Origin: Streptomyces stelliscabiei
GTDB taxonomy: Bacteria; Actinomycetota; Actinomycetes; Streptomycetales; Streptomycetaceae
DNA length: 64,000 bases
Direction of reading: 5' to 3'
Assembly: GCF_014873495.1 (NCBI RefSeq)
Contig: NZ_JADBGF010000001.1
Span: 8,246,001-8,310,000 of the forward strand
The notes beneath the pieces are model-generated. The model was not told the origin of the DNA. It did not search any database and worked only from the letters and a program-made list of their open reading frames with translations. Below, piece after piece: positions 16,188 through 24,037 of this stretch (positions are counted from its first letter, which is position 1; each line of letters starts with the position of its first letter). The position numbers and the translations under genes were made by a program.

Positions 16188-16843
16188 CGCCTCGGGGGAT
16201 GGTGACGAGGCTCTCCAGCTTCGTCGTGAGGGCGATCCCCGAGGGGGTACACCAGCGCGCGCAACGTGGTGGCGGCCAGCGGCCTGCGAAGCTCTCCGAT
16301 GTCCAGCCACCCCCAGGAGCGAAGCGCGGAGAGAGTCGGGCGATCGGCATGGTCCACCAAGGTGGCGCCGAGCGATGCCTGGCGGTCGGTCAGCAGCCGC
16401 TCCTGCACACGACGGGCGATCACCCGGTCCTGCGGGTGGGGCCGGATCATGATGTCGGCGAACGCGAAGACGCCGCCGCACACGGTGAGTTGCCCGACGC
16501 GACGCGGCAGTGTCCCCTCGAAGCCGAGCCACCAGGAGCCGTCGCCGCACACCGGGAACCCGAAGGCGCATCCCGTCAGGCCGTCCGTCTCCGCGATCAC
16601 CATGGTGAATCCCGGTCGGCGCATGTCCGTGGTGAGACGGTCCGAGAAGTCCTGGCGGCCGGGACGGCGGTACGGATCACCCGGTGTCGTCGCGCGGGAC
16701 GCCCCATACAGATCCATCAGTTCCTCGCGCAGGCTTTCCACCAGACACCGGTCGACTCGGCGCAACCGACTCGGAGCCATGGCGGAGGTCTCGCCGTCCG
16801 TCTGCTTCCGTGACCGCCCCCGCCCGGGTGCGGCCGTCATCAC
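16184..16843 (-). CDS. GNAT acetyltransferase-like protein
   Basis: 219 residues from the GTG at 16843; an internal ATG at 16780 (MAPSRLRRVDRC) is an alternative, and neither has a strong ribosome binding site. The central region (DMRRPGFTMVIAETDGLTGCAFGFPVCGDGSWWLGFEG, then FAFADIMIRPHPQDRVIARRVQERLL) has the strand-strand-helix arrangement of GNAT enzymes, with a degenerate acetyl-CoA loop (HPQDRVIARR for Q/RxxGxG/A). Activity is uncertain. Its start overlaps the stop of a truncated STAS remnant upstream, and its stop overlaps the GAF-ANTAR start, giving a three-step overlapping string. Confidence 0.65.
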   Translation of the reverse strand: MMTAAPGRGRSRKQTDGETSAMAPSRLRRVDRCLVESLREELMDLYGASRATTPGDPYRRPGRQDFSDRLTTDMRRPGFTMVIAETDGLTGCAFGFPVCGDGSWWLGFEGTLPRRVGQLTVCGGVFAFADIMIRPHPQDRVIARRVQERLLTDRQASLGATLVDHADRPTLSALRSWGWLDIGELRRPLAATTLRALVYPLGDRPHDEAGEPRHHPPRR

Positions 16844-16947
16844 GCATCGCCCGAGAGAACGGACGCGCGGTCGATCTCACCGGCCGGGGTGATCGGCGCC
16901 CGTGTCCTTCGGTCGTGGCGATGGACGGTGAGCTGTGGCAGGGGCAT
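16840..16947 (-). pseudogene. Truncated STAS (anti-anti-sigma) domain, copy 1
   Basis: 35 codons, MPLPQLTVHRHDRR then APITPAGEIDRASVL, match the first strand-turn-strand of Streptomyces anti-sigma-factor antagonists (LTV..HD....LI.PAGEID). A full domain needs about 100 residues including the phosphorylated Ser, all absent here. The stop overlaps the start of the GNAT-like gene. Confidence 0.6.
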
Positions 16948-17455
16948 GACGCCTCGGTTCGGAAAGGCCGGCGGGCAACGGACGCGGGTGTCGGAGTCCC
17001 GACTCCCGGAGCGCGCTCCCGGCAGGTGCGATCTACGGCGGAGGCGGGAGCAGCGGCCGGCCCGGCAGCCTGCGCAGTGTGCCGGATACGCCCGGCTCCC
17101 TCCGGGGATGGGGCGGGTGACGGACGAAGTCCGCACCCCGCGGGCCATCTCTGTACAGCAACAGCATGCCGCCGGGGTCTGGGGCGTCTCCGCACCATCC
17201 TAGCCCTGGCGCCGCGTGCCGGACGGGTCCGAATCAGCCCGATCCCAGGATGTCGATCTCACCGGCCGGGGCAATCAGTGCTCGCCTGTGCCGGTCGTGC
17301 CGGTAGATGTTCGGCCGCGGAACAGTCCTGACGCCCCGGTTCACGGGTCCCGGCCGCTCCTCGCGCGGTTCATGGTCCCGAGGGGTTCCCGGGCGTACCC
17401 GGTGGTAGGAGCCGGTTCGGCGACCCCTGCGGGGGCATGGCGGACAACCGGCTGG
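16948..17455. other. Gene-poor stretch upstream of the ANTAR/GNAT string
   Basis: About 510 bp with no intact gene. It contains the second STAS remnant (17234-17320). Promoters for the minus-strand string 16843-15405 should lie at its left end. No other motif was recognised. Confidence 0.4.
17234..17320 (-). pseudogene. Truncated STAS (anti-anti-sigma) domain, copy 2
   Basis: 28 codons ending NIYRHDRHRRALIAPAGEIDILGSG then stop, the same N-terminal piece of a STAS domain as in copy 1. No start codon or ribosome binding site is evident. Both copies lose similarity within a few residues of AGEID. Confidence 0.5.
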
Positions 17456-17725
17456 TCACCTGGGGCGAGCGGTGCGGTTGCGGCCTGGCGGGAGACGGCC
17501 ACGGCTCCCGTCATGCCGGTCCGTCCGCTCGCCGCCGACCGACGACCCGGACCGGTCCGTTCCCACCGCCGGCCGCGGCCTGCCGCGACTGCGCCGGCCG
17601 GGCGGTGCGGCGCTGTACCGGCGGGCGGCGATTCTGTCGGCGTGCTGGATGTTGAGCCGATGGATCACGTAGGCCCCCGCTGCGATGAGAACCACGAAGG
17701 CGGCGGCCGTCAGGAGGACGTTCAC
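17456..17725 (-). CDS. Small membrane protein downstream of a DUF5994 gene
   Basis: 89 residues from the GTG at 17725, preceded by GAGGGGGCGG. The N-terminus NVLLTAAAFVVLIAAGAYVIHRLNIQHADRIAARR is one membrane helix with a basic cytoplasmic face, followed by an Arg/Pro/Gly-rich disordered tail. It starts 10 nt after the stop of the DUF5994 gene, so it is very likely cotranscribed. Function unknown. Confidence 0.65.
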   Translation of the reverse strand: MNVLLTAAAFVVLIAAGAYVIHRLNIQHADRIAARRYSAAPPGRRSRGRPRPAVGTDRSGSSVGGERTDRHDGSRGRLPPGRNRTARPR

Positions 17726-17735
17726 AGCCGCCCCC

Positions 17736-18326
17736 TCACATACCGATGATCGGACGGCCGGCCCGACCGAGCGGTCCGGTCTGCTCCGGAACGGCCGCGG
17801 ACACCGTGGAGGCACCGCCTTCGTACTCCCATGATTCGTCCGGGTCCAGTGGTTCGCCGGTCGCGCAGACGCCGTACCGCGCCTCGTCCGCGGCGATGAG
17901 CGCGCTCGCGGTCAGTGGCGGGCCGTCGTAGTCGGACGCGGCTGCCATGAGCCGGGCCGCCGACTCCGCCCCTGTCTCGGGCGGGATGACCAGCAGGTCC
18001 CAGCGACCGGCGCCGTGGGAGAGCAGCAGCAGCTTGTTCGGGTCTATTTCCGCGGTGAACCAACCGACCTTGACGACGTGGCCGTCCACGGGAACCTTGC
18101 GGGGGATGACCGGCCAGTGCGTCGGGTTGACGGCGATGCGGGTGATGCGGCCCCAGAAAGGGTCCAACACGTCGGTCAGTGCGGGCAGTTCCACCAACAG
18201 ATCTCGGGAGCGGGGCCACCAGGCCCCGTCCAGGAGCCCGCGGGACGCGCCGTCGGTCTTCAACGCGAGACGTGCGGCCGGGGCAGCTGCGTGGTGCGGC
18301 GGAGTGGGGAGCAAGGTCGCCGTCAT
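17736..18326 (-). CDS. DUF5994 family protein
   Basis: 196 residues from the ATG at 18326 (no strong ribosome binding site). The family pattern is clear: RLALKTDGASRGLLDGAWWPRSRDLLVELPALTDVL, then FWGRITRIAVNPTHWPVIPRKV and VGWFTAEIDPNKLLLLSHGAGRWDLLVIPPET. DUF5994 proteins are small soluble actinobacterial proteins often found with stress and ANTAR/STAS-type regulators; no biochemical role is known to me. The C-terminal 60 residues (after SAARLMAAAS) are Ser/Glu/Asp-rich. Confidence 0.85.
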   Translation of the reverse strand: MTATLLPTPPHHAAAPAARLALKTDGASRGLLDGAWWPRSRDLLVELPALTDVLDPFWGRITRIAVNPTHWPVIPRKVPVDGHVVKVGWFTAEIDPNKLLLLSHGAGRWDLLVIPPETGAESAARLMAAASDYDGPPLTASALIAADEARYGVCATGEPLDPDESWEYEGGASTVSAAVPEQTGPLGRAGRPIIGM

Positions 18327-18667
18327 GGTGCGAACCCGTCTCCGGACCGCCTCTGCGGCGGCCCGGGGTTCATCTCTCGCCGAGAGCGACCCGGCGTGGA
18401 AGCCGGTGTGCGAAATGCCCTCGGTAGTGACCACACTACTCCGCGCTGTGCCGCGATGCGCACCTACGGCCCTGGTGACGTGAGTCGGAGGCGTCCAACG
18501 GGCCGGGGCCGTCCGAGATCCCCTGAGGCCGACGTCCATGGGGGTACCCATCGCGATGCGTCCTCGACCGGGCGAGAGGTGGCCGTCGCCCGCGGTATCC
18601 GCGTCCACGGGTACGACCGAAGGCCGGTGGCAGGCTTCGGCGAGACAGCCGGTGCATCGTGGTGGGC
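18327..18667. promoter_or_regulatory. Region upstream of the DUF5994 gene
   Basis: 341 bp without a gene, between the SpoIIE-type gene's 3' end and the DUF5994 start. On the minus strand GGAGTAGTGTGGTCACTACC (around 18430) contains a TAGTGT that could be a -10 box and an imperfect palindrome. No -35 is convincing. Confidence 0.35.
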
Positions 18668-19909
18668 TCAGTCGAGGGTGGTGAGGTGAGCGGCGTCGCC
18701 GCCTCGCCACTCGACGAGGAAGATGGTCGCGTCGTCGGTCGTGGTGCCGCCGCGTTCGTGTTTCAGGGCGTGGGAGAGCGCTCGCACCACTGCCCGTACC
18801 TCTGTGCGGTCGCGGAGGATCCGGTTGGTCCATTCGATGAGCTGCTTCTCACCGAACTGATCCCCGCCGACCTGGTGCTCCTCGATCAAGCCGTCGGTGA
18901 AGCACAGCAACCGGTCACCGGGTCGCAGCATCCGCTCGCTGACCACCGGTTCCTCGCCGCCGAAGCCGACCGGCAGCGTGGTCGGACTCTCCAGCCGGTC
19001 CACCACGGCGCGGTCCCGGATCAGGAACGGGGCCGGATGACCGGCGTTGACCCACTGCAGCCGGCCGGTGGCGATGTTCAGAATCATCATCTGCGCGGTG
19101 ACGAAGTGGTCGGGGCCGAACTGCTCGTCGATGGCCCTGTCCATGAACGCGTACACCTGGGACAGATCCGTATGGGCCCGCCGCGTGTGGCGATAGGCGC
19201 CGACGGCCACCGTCGCCATGGTCGCCGCGTCGAGTCCGTGGCCCATCGCGTCGAGCATGGCCATGTGCAGGATGTCTCCGTTGAGGGCGTAGTCGAAGCT
19301 GTCGCCGGCCACGTCGTAGGCGGGCTCCAGGATCCCGGCCACCTCGACCTGCGGAACGGTCATCGACAGCGGGGGCAGCAACGACCACTGGATCTCCGCG
19401 GCCACGCTCATCGGGGCGCTGCGGCGGGCCTGGAAGAACAGGTCGGTGTAGGCGTCCTTGGTGACGATCATGTCCGCGACCAGACCGGCGAGTCTGCGGA
19501 GCAGTCGCCGGTCGTTGTCATCGACGTGGTCCAGGGTGACGGCCATCACCCCGATCTGGTCGCTACCGTCCAGCAGCGGCAGATACATCCGCACATTGCC
19601 GTTTCTCGGCACCTCCACCGTCGTGCGGCTCAGGAAGGCCTCGCCGGCGGGGGAGTCCTCGACCGGCTCGGGGCCGCCGACCTTCAGCCTCCGGCCCGGC
19701 AACGGCACCAGCAGCACCTGTTCGTAGTCCTGCAGGAGGATGGAGACCTCCCGCCCCCCTACCCTGGCCACCTCTTCCGCGACGAGTGGGGCGATCAGAT
19801 CCGGCGGCATCTCGTGGGCCCGGTCCAGCAGCACCCCGAGCAGCCGTTCGCCGAACCCCTCCGACCGGTCCACCCCGAGCCTGTCCGGCCTGAGCCCATC
19901 GTCCGTCAT
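18668..19909 (-). CDS. PP2C-family (SpoIIE/RsbU-type) serine phosphatase with GAF-like sensor
   Basis: 413 residues from the ATG at 19909, with GAAGGGA about 10 nt upstream. Residues about 25-170 form a GAF-like domain (VSILLQDYEQVLLVPL, AGEAFLSRTTVEV, RMYLPLLDGSDQIGVMAVTL). Then EIQWSLLPPLSMTVPQVEVAGILEPAYDVAGDSFDY starts the SpoIIE phosphatase domain. It continues with MLDAMGHGLDAATMATVAV (metal-binding Asp-Ala-Met-Gly-His-Gly), NAGHPAPFLIRD and LLCFTDGLIEEH. Such enzymes dephosphorylate STAS-type anti-sigma antagonists in partner-switching. The only STAS sequences nearby are truncated remnants, so its partner must be elsewhere. Confidence 0.9.
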   Translation of the reverse strand: MTDDGLRPDRLGVDRSEGFGERLLGVLLDRAHEMPPDLIAPLVAEEVARVGGREVSILLQDYEQVLLVPLPGRRLKVGGPEPVEDSPAGEAFLSRTTVEVPRNGNVRMYLPLLDGSDQIGVMAVTLDHVDDNDRRLLRRLAGLVADMIVTKDAYTDLFFQARRSAPMSVAAEIQWSLLPPLSMTVPQVEVAGILEPAYDVAGDSFDYALNGDILHMAMLDAMGHGLDAATMATVAVGAYRHTRRAHTDLSQVYAFMDRAIDEQFGPDHFVTAQMMILNIATGRLQWVNAGHPAPFLIRDRAVVDRLESPTTLPVGFGGEEPVVSERMLRPGDRLLCFTDGLIEEHQVGGDQFGEKQLIEWTNRILRDRTEVRAVVRALSHALKHERGGTTTDDATIFLVEWRGGDAAHLTTLD

Positions 19910-20784
19910 CGCTGTCCGGTTCCCTTCGTCCCCTGGCAGGCAGAGCTCATCGGGGTGACTTCGTCCACGCGGTGTTCGCCTGGCGGCCCTGTGCCGCCCG
20001 GAACGGATTCGGCGCCTCCGGCACCTTGCCCGTGTATCCGGACGCCGTCCCCGGCACAACGCACACCCCGTCCCGCTCGGATCCACCAGCAGGCAACGGC
20101 GATCAGCGTGGGGCGAGACCGTCGACCGGCACAGGCTCGCATCGCCGACCGCCCAACGAGCCGATTACGCCATGAGCAGCATGTCGCCCCCAAGTTGCCG
20201 TTCACCACAGAGGGCTTGGGGAGACGAGGACAGAGGCCCGCCCGTGAGCGGGCCGGGTCTGGGCAACCGGTCCTGACCGGAGGGGCCGACGGTGGCCATG
20301 GCCGACCGGTCGGTGGCGGTGTCCGGGTGGACCGCCACAAGCGTCACCAGAGTGCCGACCCTGTGCCCCTTCCGGCCCACGACGTCGTGGACGCGCTTCG
20401 GACGCCGGCGGAACGGATCACGCCGTCCGCCAACGACCCCGGCGTCTACACACCGGGGTCGCCCTTCCGGGCCGGTCGCACGTGAGAGTGTGCCGACCCG
20501 CTTTCATGCTATGCCTGGTTCACCTTTCGGGCATCCGGCCTTTCGTCGTTCTCTTGCCCCAACAGACACATCTCGGCCTACGACCACAGCCGCTCCCGGA
20601 CGATGGTGCGGGACCCGCCCGGCCTTCTCCGCGGAGCATCGGACGGCGCACGAGGTCCGGCCACGGACGGCGCACGACGTCCGGCCGCGTCTTCGCGATC
20701 ACCTGGACCGTTCAAGCCCTGCACGGACGAGCAGGGGCCCTCCCGCCTCCCTCGGCGGCGCCTGCTCGCCGATCGGCACGTCTG
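19910..20784. other. Degraded gene-poor region
   Basis: About 875 bp between the phosphatase gene and the recombinase remnant. No intact gene is supported. Reading frames switch and lack ribosome binding sites, and GC at third positions is not consistent in any frame. It contains a duplicated 24-bp unit at 20641-20688. It reads as decayed mobile DNA. Confidence 0.4.
20641..20688. repeat. Tandem duplication of a 24-bp unit
   Basis: Two adjacent 24-bp units (20641-20664 and 20665-20688) differ at two positions. Each contains GGACG...CGTCC or a close variant, so each is itself a small inverted repeat. Confidence 0.7.
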
Positions 20785-20925
20785 GCTGGTGCGAGGCTCG
20801 GGCACTCATCACCGGCGATCACCCTCGGTTACTATGCTCACTTCATGCCGGAGACCATGGGCAAGTGGCGGGCGGCCGTCGACGGGCTGCTGGTCAGGCA
20901 GTGGGAACCGCTGATGGGCCGATGA
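20785..20925 (+). pseudogene. C-terminal remnant of a tyrosine recombinase (integrase)
   Basis: The end of this frame (codon 102 onward) reads ARLGHSSPAITLGYYAHFMPE followed by KWRAAVDGLL. This is the conserved tail of Streptomyces phage-type integrases: LGHSSPAITLxxYAH with the last catalytic His/Arg-box region and the nucleophilic Tyr (GYYAHF). The N-terminal and core domains with the catalytic Arg-Lys-His set are missing, so it is inactive. It lies 94 bp upstream of the intact HipA-type kinase gene. Confidence 0.75.
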
Positions 20926-21018
20926 CGGGGAAGTCCCGCTGTCGGAGGCCCCGTTGTTCGGACGCCTCCGAGATTGTTCATGGATTGCAAGGTCGATGAG
21001 GCAGGGTGGTCTGAGAAA

Positions 21019-21933
21019 GTGTTGAGGGAAGTCAAAGCGACCCGCTATGTCGAACCACTCCGGGCGGGCGGCTCCGTCCCAGGCATCGTCGAGGCCGACG
21101 ACCTGGGGACGTACGTCGTGAAGTTCACCGGCTCCGCGCAGGGGCGCAAGGCCCTGGTCGCCGAGGTGATCGTCGGTGAGCTGGCGCGGGCGCTCGGCCT
21201 GCGCTTCCCCGAGCTGGTCCTCGCGCACTTCGACCCGGCGATCGCCGCGAGCGAGCCCCACCAGGAGGTGCGGGAACTGCACGGCGCGAGCGCCGGCCTC
21301 AACCTCGGCATGGACTATCTGCCGGGCGCGCAGGACTTCACCCCGGAGGTCGCGAAGGACTTCCGGGTGGACCCCCTCGAAGCCGGCCGGATCATCTGGC
21401 TCGACGCGCTCACCGTCAACGTCGACCGCACCGTGCACAGCTCGAACCTCATGGTCTGGCCCACGCTCGGCGTCGCGCCCGCGCGGCTGTGGCTGATCGA
21501 CCACGGCGCGGCCCTCGTCTTCCACCACCGCTGGGACGCCTCCGACCCCGCCAAGGCGTACGACTTCCGCCACCACGCGCTCGGCCACTACGCCCCCGAC
21601 GTGCGCACGGCGAACGCCGAACTCGCGCCGAAGGTGACGGAGGAACTGCTGCGGCGGATCGTCGCCGAGGTCCCGGACGCCTGGCTGCCCACCGAGGACG
21701 GCTTCGCCTCGCCCGACGAGGTCCGCGACGCCTACGTCCGCTACCTCCACGCCCGCGTGCGGGCCTCGGCCGCCTGGCTCCCCACCGACTTCCCCACCCG
21801 GGAGGAACTCGCCGCCGAGGAGGCCCTCCGCGCGGCGAAGACCCGGCGAGACCGCCCGAACTGGCTCAAACAGGTCCCCGACCTGCACGGCGAACCGGCG
21901 GCCGAACAGGATTGGTCGGTGCATCTCGGATGA
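21019..21933 (+). CDS. HipA-type kinase family protein
   Basis: 304 residues from the GTG at 21019, chosen because the fragment at 12480 begins at the same residue; an ATG at 20974 would add 15 residues. The sequence has the HipA-fold features: a Gly-rich strand (PGIVEADDLGTYVVKFTGSAQGRKALVAEVIVGELAR) with the ATP-binding Lys (VVKF), and IIWLDALTVNVDRTVHSSNLMVW with the catalytic Asp/Asn (VNVDR...N). LWLIDHGAALVF supplies the Mg-binding Asp. No HipB-like antitoxin is adjacent, so it belongs to the stand-alone actinobacterial group. It overlaps the next gene by 4 nt (ATGA). Confidence 0.85.
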   Translation: MLREVKATRYVEPLRAGGSVPGIVEADDLGTYVVKFTGSAQGRKALVAEVIVGELARALGLRFPELVLAHFDPAIAASEPHQEVRELHGASAGLNLGMDYLPGAQDFTPEVAKDFRVDPLEAGRIIWLDALTVNVDRTVHSSNLMVWPTLGVAPARLWLIDHGAALVFHHRWDASDPAKAYDFRHHALGHYAPDVRTANAELAPKVTEELLRRIVAEVPDAWLPTEDGFASPDEVRDAYVRYLHARVRASAAWLPTDFPTREELAAEEALRAAKTRRDRPNWLKQVPDLHGEPAAEQDWSVHLG

Positions 21934-22211
21934 GCCCCGTCGTACAGATCGAGTACTGCACCCAGTGCCGCTGGCTGCCGCGCGCGGCCTGGCTCGCGCA
22001 GGAACTGCTCACCACCTTCGAGACGGAGCTGACCGAGCTGTCGCTCAAGCCCGGCACCGGTGGCGTCTTCGTCGTCCGGGTCGACGACGAGGTGGTGTGG
22101 GACCGCCGTGACCAGGGTTTCCCGGAGCCGACGGCCGTCAAGCAGGCCGTACGCGACCGAGTGGCCCCGGGAAGGTCCCTGGGCCACTCGGACAGGTCGG
22201 CGGGGGAGTAG
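21930..22211 (+). CDS. SelT/SelW/SelH (Rdx)-family thioredoxin-like protein
   Basis: 93 residues. Residues 7-14 (IEYCTQCRWL) carry the CxxC redox motif after the first strand of the thioredoxin-like Rdx fold. Then comes ELTELSLKPGTGGVFVVRVDDEVVWDRRDQGFPEPTAVKQAVRDRV, the typical continuation. Bacterial members use Cys where animal ones use selenocysteine, and act as small redox proteins with unclear partners. Its ATG overlaps the stop of the HipA-type kinase, so translation is coupled. A long hairpin sits inside its last codons. Confidence 0.88.
   Translation: MSPVVQIEYCTQCRWLPRAAWLAQELLTTFETELTELSLKPGTGGVFVVRVDDEVVWDRRDQGFPEPTAVKQAVRDRVAPGRSLGHSDRSAGE
22157..22191. terminator. Hairpin inside the 3' end of the Rdx gene
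   Basis: CCGAGTGGCCC (22157-22167) pairs perfectly with GGGCCACTCGG (22181-22191), and the 13-nt loop can itself pair. It sits between convergent genes (Rdx plus strand, malate synthase minus strand) and within the last Rdx codons, so it may be the shared terminator. Confidence 0.6.
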
Positions 22212-22217
22212 AGCGGG

Positions 22218-23852
22218 TCAGCCCTTGAGCTGCTCGTACGCCGGGAGCGTCAGGAAGTCGGCGTAGTCCTCGTCGAGGGCGACCTGGAGGAGCAGGTCGT
22301 GGGCCTGCTGCCAGTGGCCGGCCGCGAAGGCCTCCTCGCCGATCTCGGCGCGGACGGCGGCCAGTTCGCCGGCCGCGACCTCGCGGGCCAGCTCCGGCGT
22401 CACCTTCACCGTGCTCCCGTGGTGCTCGAACGCGACGCCCGCGTTGATCCACTGCCAGATCTGGGAGCGGGAGATCTCGGCGGTGGCCGCGTCCTCCATG
22501 AGGTTGAAGATGGCGACGGCGCCGAGGCCGCGCAGCCAGGCCTCGATGTAACGGATGCCGACCTGCACGGCGTTGACGAATCCGGCGTACGTCGGCTTGG
22601 CGTCGAGGGAGTCGACGGCGATCAGGTCGGCGGCCTTGACGTCGACGTCCTCGCGGAGGCGGTCCTTCTGGTTCGGCCGGTCGCCGAGGACCGCGTCGAA
22701 GGAGGCCATGGCGATGGGGACCAGGTCGGGGTGGGCGACCCAGGAACCGTCGAAGCCGTCGTTCGCCTCGCGGTCCTTGTCGGCCTTGACCTTCTCGAAC
22801 GCGACCTTGTTGACCTCCTCGTCGCGCCGTGAGGGGATGAACGCGGCCATGCCGCCGATCGCGTGCGCGCCGCGCTTGTGGCAGGTGCGGACGAGGAGTT
22901 CGGTGTACGCCCGCATGAACGGGGCCGTCATCGTGACCGCGTTGCGGTCCGGGAGGACGAACTTGGCCCCGCCGTCACGGAAGTTCTTCACGATGGAGAA
23001 GAGGTAGTCCCAGCGGCCCGCATTCAGCCCCGAGGCGTGGTCGCGGAGTTCGTAGAGGATCTCCTCCATCTCGTACGCGGCCGTGATCGTCTCGATCAGG
23101 ACGGTCGCGCGGACGGTGCCCTGCGGGATGCCCACGTGGTCCTGCGCGAAGACGAAGACCTCGTTCCACAGGCGGGCCTCCAGGTGCGACTCCGTCTTCG
23201 GCAGGTAGAAGTACGGGCCCTTGCCGAGGTCCAGCAGCCGCTGGGCGTTGTGGAAGAAGTACAGGCCGAAGTCGACGAGCGCGCCGGGGACGGGGGTGCC
23301 GTCGGCGTCGACGAGGTGGCGCTCGTCGAGGTGCCAGCCGCGCGGACGCATGACGACCGTCGCCAGCTCCTCGTTCGGGCGCAGGGCGTACGACTTGCCG
23401 GTGCGCTCGTCGGTGAAGTCGATGTTCCGGGTGTAGGCGTCGGCCATGTTCACCTGGCCGAGGACCACGTTCTCCCAGGTCGGCGCGGAGGCGTCCTCGA
23501 AGTCCGCGAGCCAGATCCGGGCGCCGGAGTTCAGGGCGTTGATCGTCATCTTGCGGTCGGTGGGGCCGGTGATCTCCACGCGGCGGTCGTCCAGCGCGGC
23601 CGGGGAGGGGGCCACCCGCCAGGAGTCGTCCGCGCGGATCGCCGCGGTCTCCGGAAGGAAGTCGAGCGTGGAGGTGCGGGCGATCTCGGCGCGCCGCTCC
23701 GCGCGGCGAACCAGCAACTCGTCACGCCGGGGCGTGAACCGCCGGTGCAGTTCGGCCACGAACGCGAGAGCGGCCTCGGTGAGGACCTCGTCCTGGCGGG
23801 GCAGGGGCTCGGCGTCGACGATGGCCAGCGGGGACGGCGCTGGTGCGGACAT
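22218..23852 (-). CDS. aceB: Malate synthase A
   Basis: 544 residues, normal for malate synthase A. The enzyme condenses glyoxylate with acetyl-CoA to malate. Motifs: INALNSGARIWLADFEDASAPTW near residue 105 with the catalytic region, ATVLIETITAAYEMEEILYELRDHASGLNAGRWDYLFS (metal-binding Glu and Asp), and AIGGMAAFIPSRRDEEVN. It also has the C-terminal LMEDAATAEISRSQIWQW with its general base Asp. It lies close to the IclR regulator and allantoin genes, and allantoin breakdown yields glyoxylate. A TTCC-N7-GGAA site lies about 107 nt upstream of the start. Confidence 0.95.
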   Translation of the reverse strand: MSAPAPSPLAIVDAEPLPRQDEVLTEAALAFVAELHRRFTPRRDELLVRRAERRAEIARTSTLDFLPETAAIRADDSWRVAPSPAALDDRRVEITGPTDRKMTINALNSGARIWLADFEDASAPTWENVVLGQVNMADAYTRNIDFTDERTGKSYALRPNEELATVVMRPRGWHLDERHLVDADGTPVPGALVDFGLYFFHNAQRLLDLGKGPYFYLPKTESHLEARLWNEVFVFAQDHVGIPQGTVRATVLIETITAAYEMEEILYELRDHASGLNAGRWDYLFSIVKNFRDGGAKFVLPDRNAVTMTAPFMRAYTELLVRTCHKRGAHAIGGMAAFIPSRRDEEVNKVAFEKVKADKDREANDGFDGSWVAHPDLVPIAMASFDAVLGDRPNQKDRLREDVDVKAADLIAVDSLDAKPTYAGFVNAVQVGIRYIEAWLRGLGAVAIFNLMEDAATAEISRSQIWQWINAGVAFEHHGSTVKVTPELAREVAAGELAAVRAEIGEEAFAAGHWQQAHDLLLQVALDEDYADFLTLPAYEQLKG

Positions 23853-23958
23853 GAGCGGTCACTTCCTTCGGCGGGCGTGGCACCGGGTGTCGGTCGACCC
23901 GGGTGGGGCGGTGAAGACCCGCGGATGAGTCGGGCGCTTCTGAGCAGTGGATACTAGT

Positions 23959-23973
23959 TTCCTCATGGTGGAA
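23959..23973. promoter_or_regulatory. TTCC-N7-GGAA inverted repeat upstream of malate synthase
   Basis: TTCC (23959-23962) and GGAA (23970-23973) are separated by 7 nt and lie 107 nt upstream of the aceB start. The same spacing recurs upstream of allantoinase (26419-26433), so both may be bound by the IclR-type regulator. Confidence 0.5.
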
Positions 23974-24037
23974 GTTCAATCTTTTGTTGATGTCGAGATT
24001 CTTCGGGTCGAGGGGGCGGTGCCGGGTGCCGTGCCCC

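Noticed and set aside
20974..21018. Longer N-terminus of the HipA-type kinase (start at 20974)
   Set aside because: The fragment at 12480 and the family start agree with 21019; the extra 15 residues are not conserved between the two copies.
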